Shown piece after piece: positions 6,800-9,918 of a stretch of 9,918 nt of DNA. The stretch comes from Thermomicrobiales bacterium. GTDB taxonomy: Bacteria; Chloroflexota; Chloroflexia; Thermomicrobiales; UBA6265. The notes under the pieces were generated by a model. That model made no database searches and was not told the origin of the DNA. It was given only the letters and a program-made list of their open reading frames with translations. The translations under genes and the position numbers were made by a program. The stretch covers positions 1-9,918 of the forward strand of contig JAICJJ010000059.1 of NCBI GenBank assembly GCA_025928535.1, given 5' to 3'. Within the stretch, counting starts at the first letter, position 1. Every line of letters begins with the position of its first letter.

Positions 6800-7221
6800 G
6801 CGGGCGGCTCCGGCGAACGGCGGCGGGCGTCCTGCCGCCCCCACTGTGCATCGCCCCGTGCTCCCCGGCATCCTCCAGACGAGCCAATCGCGGCCGCCGT
6901 CGTGCGTCAGCGCGGCATTCGGCGCGGCCTGCGGCCGGAAATGGCGCCGGCTGACCGGCGGACTGCGGCGTCAGCCCGCGCCGGTCGTTCAAGGTCATGA
7001 AAGGCGCGTCGGCTTCCGGCAAGGCGGGGAAGCCATGCCAGTTCCCGGCGGATGGAACCGAACGCCACGGCCGCCGCAATCTGGCCGCGTCAGCATTGCC
7101 ATCCGACTTCAACCAGCCGTGAGTCGGTCATAAACGCTTGGTGAATTCGCGGCAGCCAACCAGCTACACTGCGCCCATCGACGTCGGGGAAGCAAGCGCG
7201 CTGGCGGAAAGGCGGAGGCCC
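6800..7221. other. Stretch with possible degraded coding sequence
   Basis: No intact gene is called. Leftward from TTG 7112 one frame reads SAGNWHGFPALPEADAPFM and TLNDRRGLTPQSAGQPAP, with about 80% third-position GC, to about 6950. A second frame carries on as APNAALTHDGGRDWLVWRM and runs into the 74-aa gene. Both pieces look protein-like but lie in different frames, consistent with a gene broken by a frameshift near 6940-6960. High GC content makes chance open frames common, so this remains a suggestion. Confidence 0.3.
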
Positions 7222-7398
7222 GTGCCGGAGGGATTGGTCCTGGTCGTCGTGCTCGCGGCCAGTTTGGCAATGGTGGCGGCCATCGTGCGGCATGGGCGGG
7301 GCTGCGGCGGAGCGGCGCAGGCGGTCTACCTTCGCATCGTCGGCGCCGAATCTCCAACCGCACGACGTCACGATTTACGGCGGTCCGGCCGGCACTAG
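7222..7398 (+). CDS. Small single-helix membrane peptide, unknown
   Basis: GTG 7222 is preceded by AAAGGCGGAGG. The 58-residue product has a hydrophobic N-terminal helix at about 4-22 (GLVLVVVLAASLAMVAAIV), then RHGRGCGGAAQAVYLRIVG and a strongly basic tail (ARRHDLRRSGRH). It would be an inner-membrane anchor with a basic segment, cytoplasmic by the positive-inside rule. Codon use is typical of the region in the first 40 codons and weaker near the end. Its 3' end overlaps the convergent 41-aa frame by 24 nt, so at most one of the two may be real. A TTG start at 7138 is possible but has no ribosome site. Confidence 0.45.
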   Translation: MPEGLVLVVVLAASLAMVAAIVRHGRGCGGAAQAVYLRIVGAESPTARRHDLRRSGRH

Positions 7399-7500
7399 CC
7401 ACGCTTTCGCGGGTCGTCGCGGAATCGCGCTTTCCATAGCGAAAGTGCGCTCAGCCGGAATCGGCTCGATCTGCGGGATATTGTGTTTGTCCGCATTCAT
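7375..7500 (-). CDS. Candidate 41-aa peptide
   Basis: The frame reads MNADKHNIPQIEPIPAERTF and then AMESAIPRRPAKAWLVPAGPP. Asn, Lys, His, Ile and Phe are unusually frequent for a chance frame in such GC-rich DNA, which is the main reason to call it. Against it, third-position GC is only about 66%, no clear Shine-Dalgarno precedes the ATG, and the end overlaps the convergent 58-aa frame. It starts 58 nt after the zinc-knuckle gene, with the inverted repeat at 7511-7551 in between. No family is recognised. Confidence 0.35.
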   Translation of the reverse strand: MNADKHNIPQIEPIPAERTFAMESAIPRRPAKAWLVPAGPP

Positions 7501-7510
7501 CTGGCCCGCG

Positions 7511-7551
7511 CCCTGGCCGCGCCCGCGACCCGCCGCGCCGCGCGGCCAGGG
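7511..7551 (-). repeat. Perfect 12-bp inverted repeat downstream of the zinc-knuckle gene
   Basis: CCCTGGCCGCGC (7511-7522) and GCGCGGCCAGGG (7540-7551) are perfect complements separated by 17 nt. Read leftward, the hairpin begins 7 nt after the TAA of the 88-aa gene and ends 10 nt before the ATG of the 41-aa frame. It could end or stabilise the upstream transcript, but no T-run follows, so it is not a standard intrinsic terminator. Confidence 0.6.
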
Positions 7552-7558
7552 GCCGATG

Positions 7559-7825
7559 TTAGCGGACGGGGCGATGCCGCTCGCGGGCGCGCGTCGCCGG
7601 ACCCGCATACGGCCGGCTGCGCGGAAAGGCGAGATTGGAGGCCGTCCGCGCGGAGCGCGTCGGCAGGCGCGGCAGCGCGGTCGACCGCGTTGTCGGGTCC
7701 GACTCCGGCTCCGGCATGGGGTCGGGGTCAAGCGCGAGCCCGCAGCGGCGGCAATAAAAGCGATTGGTGGCGAAGACGACCGGCGTCCGCCGATGCCCCC
7801 GCAGCAAACAAAGCAGATGGGCCAT
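7559..7825 (-). CDS. Small one-knuckle zinc-binding protein, unknown function
   Basis: This 88-residue protein begins MAHLLCLLRGHRRTPVVFAT and continues NRFYCRRCGLALDP. Cys6, His11, Cys25 and Cys28 form a Cys-x4-His-x13-Cys-x2-Cys set that could bind one zinc ion. The same layout (CxxxxGH...CxRCG at the N-terminus) occurs in short phage and prophage proteins such as the DUF1660 type, known from memory. The rest (31-88) is proline-, serine- and arginine-rich and probably disordered. AGGAG lies 6 nt before ATG 7825. That ribosome site sits in the 3' arm of the inverted repeat at 7830-7872, so expression may be controlled by RNA folding or by a protein binding the palindrome. Real gene likely; function unknown. 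Confidence 0.7.
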   Translation of the reverse strand: MAHLLCLLRGHRRTPVVFATNRFYCRRCGLALDPDPMPEPESDPTTRSTALPRLPTRSARTASNLAFPRSRPYAGPATRARERHRPVR

Positions 7826-7829
7826 GAGA

Positions 7830-7872
7830 CGCTCCTGTGCGTGGCTCCTACGGTAGGCAACGCACAGGAGCG
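7830..7872. promoter_or_regulatory. Nested palindrome enclosing the ribosome binding site of the zinc-knuckle gene
   Basis: CGCTCCTGTGCGT (7830-7842) and ACGCACAGGAGCG (7860-7872) are perfect 13-bp inverted arms around a 17-nt spacer. The spacer contains a second palindrome, CCTACGGTAGG (7847-7857), nearly concentric with the first. In a leftward transcript the AGGAG of the 88-aa gene would be paired in the stem. Because of the symmetry, the other strand also carries AGGAG 7 nt before ATG 7878. A role as RNA switch or dimeric-protein operator is inferred. Confidence 0.65.
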
Positions 7873-7936
7873 GGAAAATGGCTCGGCGCCGGCAATCGTC
7901 CCAGTTCGCCGCACCACCCCAACGGGCGGCGCTCGG

Positions 7937-8074
7937 TCAGGCGGCCGGCTCGCGGTCGTTTGGCGCCTGCCGCGGTTTGGCTTTCTTCGTCCACGGCCAG
8001 ATGCGGCTCCGTATCTGCTGGACCGCGGGATCGAGCGGCGTGGTCGGCGTCGGCTCCGGTCGCGCGATGGTCAT
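7937..8074 (-). CDS. 45-aa proline-rich peptide, unknown
   Basis: ATG 8074 is preceded by AAGGAGG at 5-6 nt, the best ribosome binding site in the window, which fixes the start against a longer upstream GTG frame. The product reads MTIARPEPTPTTPLDPAVQQ, then IRSRIWPWTKKAKPRQAPND and REPAA. It is proline- and lysine/arginine-rich with a single WPW core, soluble, and without signal or membrane helix. Third-position GC is about 85%. It is read toward the zinc-knuckle gene, 111 nt upstream of it. An opposite-strand frame from ATG 7878 covers it and cannot be fully excluded. No family is recognised. Confidence 0.5.
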   Translation of the reverse strand: MTIARPEPTPTTPLDPAVQQIRSRIWPWTKKAKPRQAPNDREPAA

Positions 8075-8211
8075 GGGACCTCCTTGCCCCGCGCGGGGGA
8101 GGGCATTGTCCGCGAGGGGTGCGTTCCTCGCCCGCCGAATGGACTTCGCCGCCGCCCCGACCGTTCGCCGGGTACGGCGTCGGGACACTGGGCTGTTGTC
8201 GACCGTCGATG

Positions 8212-8240
8212 CCGAGCGTGCGCGTGCTCGGAATCCGAGC
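8212..8240. repeat. Three alternating complementary blocks (two exclusive hairpins)
   Basis: CCGAGC (8212-8217), GCTCGG (8226-8231) and CCGAGC (8235-8240) allow the middle block to pair with either neighbour; the second pairing extends to 7 bp around a single A (GCTCGGA/TCCGAGC). This is an attenuator-like layout about 140 nt before the sigma factor start, but no transcript across it is proven. Confidence 0.4.
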
Positions 8241-8293
8241 TCGTCGATCAGAGTACTTATCCCGTTGGGAATCGAGGTCGCATAGGATCCCGT

Positions 8294-8319
8294 CGGGCGA
8301 GTGGCCCGCGTCCCTTTTT
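8294..8319 (+). terminator. Candidate terminator or attenuator upstream of the sigma factor gene
   Basis: CGGGC (8294-8298) and GCCCG (8304-8308) form a 5-bp GC stem with a 5-nt loop, followed after 6 nt by TTTTT (8315-8319). The stem is short and the gap to the T-run is longer than usual, so support is modest. No rightward gene ends just upstream. Confidence 0.3.
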
Positions 8320-8378
8320 GTCGGCTGCCGTGTTTACTTCACTAGAGCGGGCGACAGCCAAACGAGAGGCACCGCGCC

Positions 8379-8987
8379 GTGATTGCCTTTGGGGGACGCC
8401 GCCGTTCACCTTCCCAGACGCCGGCCGGCGAGAACGAGCCGGACGCGGTTCTCGTCGCTCGCGCCCAATTGGACCGCGACGCCGTCGCCCCCCTCTACCT
8501 GCGCTACCTCGAGGAGATCGCCCGCTTCTGCTACGTTCGGCTCGGTGACGCAGAGGCGGCGCGCGACGCGACGCAGCAGGTCTTCGCGCAGGCGCTCGCG
8601 GCGCTTCCCCGCTATCAGGAGCGCGACCAGTTCCGTGCCTGGCTCTACACCATCGCCCGCCACGTCCTCGCGAATCAAACCCGCCACCAGCGCGGCACCG
8701 CCACCCTCGAGGCGGCGCTGGAGGCGGTCGATCCAGGCCAGACGCCCGAAGAGCTGGCGAGCGCCGCCCTCGAACGCCGCGCCTTGCTGGCGGCGGTCAG
8801 CCGCCTGCCCGACGATCAGCGGCTGACGGTCCAGTTACGGCTGGCCGGATTGACCGGGCCGGAGGTGGCCGTAGCGATGGGGCGCAGCCACGACGCCGTC
8901 AAGAAGCTGCAACTGCGCGCCCTGGAGCGGCTTCGCGCCGAGTTGGCCGTAGGCGTTGGCAAGGAGGAGGCTCGCCGTGGAGCGTGA
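8379..8987 (+). CDS. ECF-type (sigma-70 family) RNA polymerase sigma factor
   Basis: This 202-residue protein contains only the sigma2 and sigma4 regions, as in extracytoplasmic-function sigma factors, which redirect RNA polymerase in response to envelope or environmental signals. Sigma2 covers about 33-104: LYLRYLEEIARFCYVRLGD, then DATQQVFAQALAALPRY and FRAWLYTIARHVLANQTRH. Sigma4 covers about 131-188: LAAVSRLPDDQRLTVQLRLA, GLTGPEVAVAMGRS and HDAVKKLQLRALERLRAEL, with the helix-turn-helix near 157-180. The link between them (105-130) is acidic. GTG 8379 is the first usable start, with GAGAGG 9 nt upstream. The stop overlaps the next gene by 11 nt, the usual arrangement with a cognate regulator. 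Confidence 0.92.
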   Translation: MIAFGGRRRSPSQTPAGENEPDAVLVARAQLDRDAVAPLYLRYLEEIARFCYVRLGDAEAARDATQQVFAQALAALPRYQERDQFRAWLYTIARHVLANQTRHQRGTATLEAALEAVDPGQTPEELASAALERRALLAAVSRLPDDQRLTVQLRLAGLTGPEVAVAMGRSHDAVKKLQLRALERLRAELAVGVGKEEARRGA

Positions 8988-9285
8988 CGAGCGCGACCGC
9001 GCCGACGCCCTCGACCGCTACTGGGACGTCATCCAGCGCGGCGATCGGCCGTCGGCGACGGTCGCTATCGAAGACGAGCTGGCCGCGCTTGTCGCCGGGC
9101 TGCACGCGGCACGCGTCGTGGCTCCTGTCCTCTTCCCCGACCCTGAGCAAGCGTGGCGTCAGCTGCGCCAGACGCCGACGCCATCGCCGCGGCCCCGGCG
9201 CGACGCGGCGGCCATCCCCGCTCCGGCCCACCCGAATGGCCGCGCCGCGTTCGCGGTGGAGGACCGGCCGGCCGCAGCCAGGTGA
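8977..9285 (+). CDS. Probable N-terminal, cytoplasmic part of the sigma factor's membrane-bound partner
   Basis: GTG 8977 has a near-ideal AAGGAGGAGG 6 nt upstream and lies 11 nt inside the sigma gene, so the two are translationally coupled. The 102-residue product starts MERDERDRADALDRYWDVIQ, continues to DELAALVAGLHAARV and FPDPEQAWRQLRQ, and ends in a proline/alanine-rich linker. From memory, proteins with DxLDRYWDxLxxG, a LxxLHA segment and PDPxFxxRLWxxL follow ECF sigma genes in Thermomicrobia, continuing into a transmembrane helix and an outer domain. Here TGA 9283-9285 ends the frame, but the same frame then encodes exactly that continuation. No zinc-binding HxxxCxxC anti-sigma motif is present. 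An anti-sigma role is inferred from position only. Confidence 0.75.
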   Translation: MERDERDRADALDRYWDVIQRGDRPSATVAIEDELAALVAGLHAARVVAPVLFPDPEQAWRQLRQTPTPSPRPRRDAAAIPAPAHPNGRAAFAVEDRPAAAR

Positions 9286-9291
9286 CGCGGC

Positions 9292-9918
9292 TTGGGCGGC
9301 GGCTTCTTTGCCCAGGCGGCGACCGCCGCATTGCTGCTCCTGACGCTGGCCGGCGGGTTCGCCGCCGTGACGTGGCGTCGGCCCGAGCCGCCGGCGGCGA
9401 CGCCGTGGGCGACGGCGCGGGTGAGCGCCGTCGCCTCCAGTTCCGGCGGCGTGACGGACACGCCGCTGCTCGCGACGACCTTCTCGGCCGAGGAGCTGCC
9501 CAGCGGCGAGAAGGAAGCGGTCTACTACCAGCTCACCATCCCGCCCGGCGCCCGCCTCGCCTACCCAGGCGCGCCGTTCTGCGACTGCTTCACCAAGATC
9601 ATCACCAAGGGCGTCGGCGCGGAGGTCGTCCGCTCCGGCTCCTACACCCTGCGCCTCGCGGCGCCGCTCCGGGTGCAGCGCGCCGGGTCCACGCGTCCCA
9701 CTGAAGAGATTGCGCCAGGGACCGACGTCACGCTTGGTCCAGGGGATGCGGTGATCTACCCGAACTATGCCGCGGCCGGCGAGTTGCGGGGGGCCCGCGC
9801 CGCGGCGGGGGGGGGACAAGGGGGGGGCCACCGCGGCGCCGGCGGGGCGGGGGCCCCCCCCCCCCCCCGGGAGACGCCCCCACACCAGGAAGTAATGGGC
9901 GGGCCCGCGCCCCCGGCC
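9292..9918 (+). CDS. Membrane-anchored cupin-like domain protein (3' end lost in low-quality sequence)
   Basis: The frame continues from the preceding gene after its TGA. A possible separate start is TTG 9292, with AGGTGA (9280-9285) 6 nt upstream. It encodes a membrane helix FFAQAATAALLLLTLAGGFA followed by WRR, a 30-residue Ala/Ser/Pro linker, and a beta-rich domain: FSAEELPSGEKEAVYYQL, TIPPGARLAYPG, ITKGVGAEVVRSGSYTLRL, then TDVTLGPGDAVIYPN. PGxxxxYPG and LGPGDAVIYP resemble the two cupin motifs, although the metal-binding His residues are not evident. The domain would face outward. Beyond about 9790 the sequence turns into G/C homopolymers and is not trusted. It may be the second half of a single split protein. 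Confidence 0.65.
   Translation, partial: MGGGFFAQAATAALLLLTLAGGFAAVTWRRPEPPAATPWATARVSAVASSSGGVTDTPLLATTFSAEELPSGEKEAVYYQLTIPPGARLAYPGAPFCDCFTKIITKGVGAEVVRSGSYTLRLAAPLRVQRAGSTRPTEEIAPGTDVTLGPGDAVIYPNYAAAGELRGARAAAGGGQGGGHRGAGGAGAPPPPRETPPHQEVMGGPAPPA
9790..9918. other. Low-complexity G/C homopolymer tail, probable artefact
   Basis: Runs of 8-9 G and one of 15 C (9854-9868) replace the expected end of the cupin domain. Neighbouring sequence is GC-rich but without such runs. This pattern fits failing base calls or an assembly end better than biology. Confidence 0.7.

Larger units (their letters stand above)
8075..8378. other. Intergenic stretch upstream of the sigma factor gene
   Basis: It holds a self-complementary CCCCGCGCGGGG (8087-8098) just upstream of the 45-aa gene's ribosome site. 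Three alternating complementary blocks at 8212-8240 can form two mutually exclusive hairpins. A GC hairpin with a T-run sits at 8294-8319. No clear sigma-70 or ECF-type promoter could be fixed, and I see no gene. Promoters for both flanking genes should lie here. Confidence 0.45.

Noticed and set aside
6407..7000. Rightward 197-codon frame with a DDDDHD run
   Set aside because: Its third-position GC is lower than in the opposite strand, and its Asp run is the antisense of a valine-rich strand.
6417..7112. Leftward 231-codon frame
   Set aside because: From about 6940 onward it is a shadow of the 74-aa gene, with a Pro/Arg-rich composition. Only its first ~55 codons look protein-like, and these are noted separately.
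7878..8285. Rightward 135-codon frame starting MARRRQSSQF with AGGAG 7 nt upstream
   Set aside because: Its ribosome site is a by-product of the perfect palindrome, and it lies antisense to the 45-aa gene that has a better Shine-Dalgarno. The product is Arg/Ala/Gly-rich with no recognisable features. It is kept only as an alternative.
7292..8548. Rightward 418-codon frame
   Set aside because: It crosses both strands' genes and the sigma factor start in another frame. Arg/Pro/Gly-rich composition is typical of chance frames in GC-rich DNA.
5727..9285. Alternative genetic code in which TGA is sense
   Set aside because: The regulator, SDR and sigma genes end at TGA at sensible positions with overlapping next-gene starts, and Trp is encoded by TGG throughout.
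8899..9885. Leftward 328-codon frame
   Set aside because: It is antisense to the sigma and cupin genes, Gly/Arg-rich, and starts in the homopolymer artefact.
1..9918. CRISPR array, tRNA or rRNA genes, tandem repeats
   Set aside because: I found no regularly spaced direct repeats, tRNA-like T-loop sequence with cloverleaf, or rRNA-like conserved segment on reading through.

Overview
The window is GC-rich bacterial DNA, probably from a Chloroflexota member of the Thermomicrobia/Sphaerobacter kind. That placement rests on codon use and on the ECF sigma factor / membrane-cupin gene pair at the right end, which I recall from that group; it is an inference and no marker gene is present. The window has two different halves. 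The left half (1-5135) carries conserved metabolic genes with moderate third-position GC (about 60% in the first 40 codons of the dehydrogenase, counted by eye). The right half (about 5600-9790) carries short, mostly unrecognised genes with much higher third-position GC (about 85-92% in the stretches I counted). The change falls at the end fragment of an IS5-like transposon at 5399-5546.

Left half: two divergent operons face each other across an operator-like inverted repeat (3036-3071). Leftward run an IclR-family regulator, a Gfo/Idh/MocA oxidoreductase that starts inside the regulator's stop codon, and a class I/II PLP aminotransferase that leaves the window at base 1. Rightward run an extended-SDR (NAD-dependent epimerase/dehydratase type) and a D-2-hydroxyacid dehydrogenase whose start lies inside the SDR gene. 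Together they look like a locally regulated pathway handling a sugar, amino-sugar or hydroxy/keto-acid substrate. The substrate cannot be read from the sequence.

Middle (5136-8378): an IS5-family transposase remnant; a small gene interrupted by an in-frame TGA; short candidate genes (a two-helix membrane protein, a 74-aa protein with a NYN-like start, a single-helix peptide, a 41-aa peptide, an 88-aa one-knuckle zinc-binding protein, and a 45-aa proline-rich peptide with a near-perfect ribosome binding site). Two long perfect inverted repeats, both with 17-nt spacers, bracket the zinc-knuckle gene; one contains its Shine-Dalgarno sequence.

Right end: an ECF sigma factor followed, with an 11-nt overlap, by a short acidic protein and then, in the same frame after a TGA, a membrane-anchored cupin-like domain. 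In related genomes I recall the last two as one protein, so this is probably a sigma / membrane-bound anti-sigma or sensor module whose partner gene is split by a stop codon. The final ~125 bases are G and C homopolymer runs that look like a sequencing or assembly artefact and should not be interpreted.
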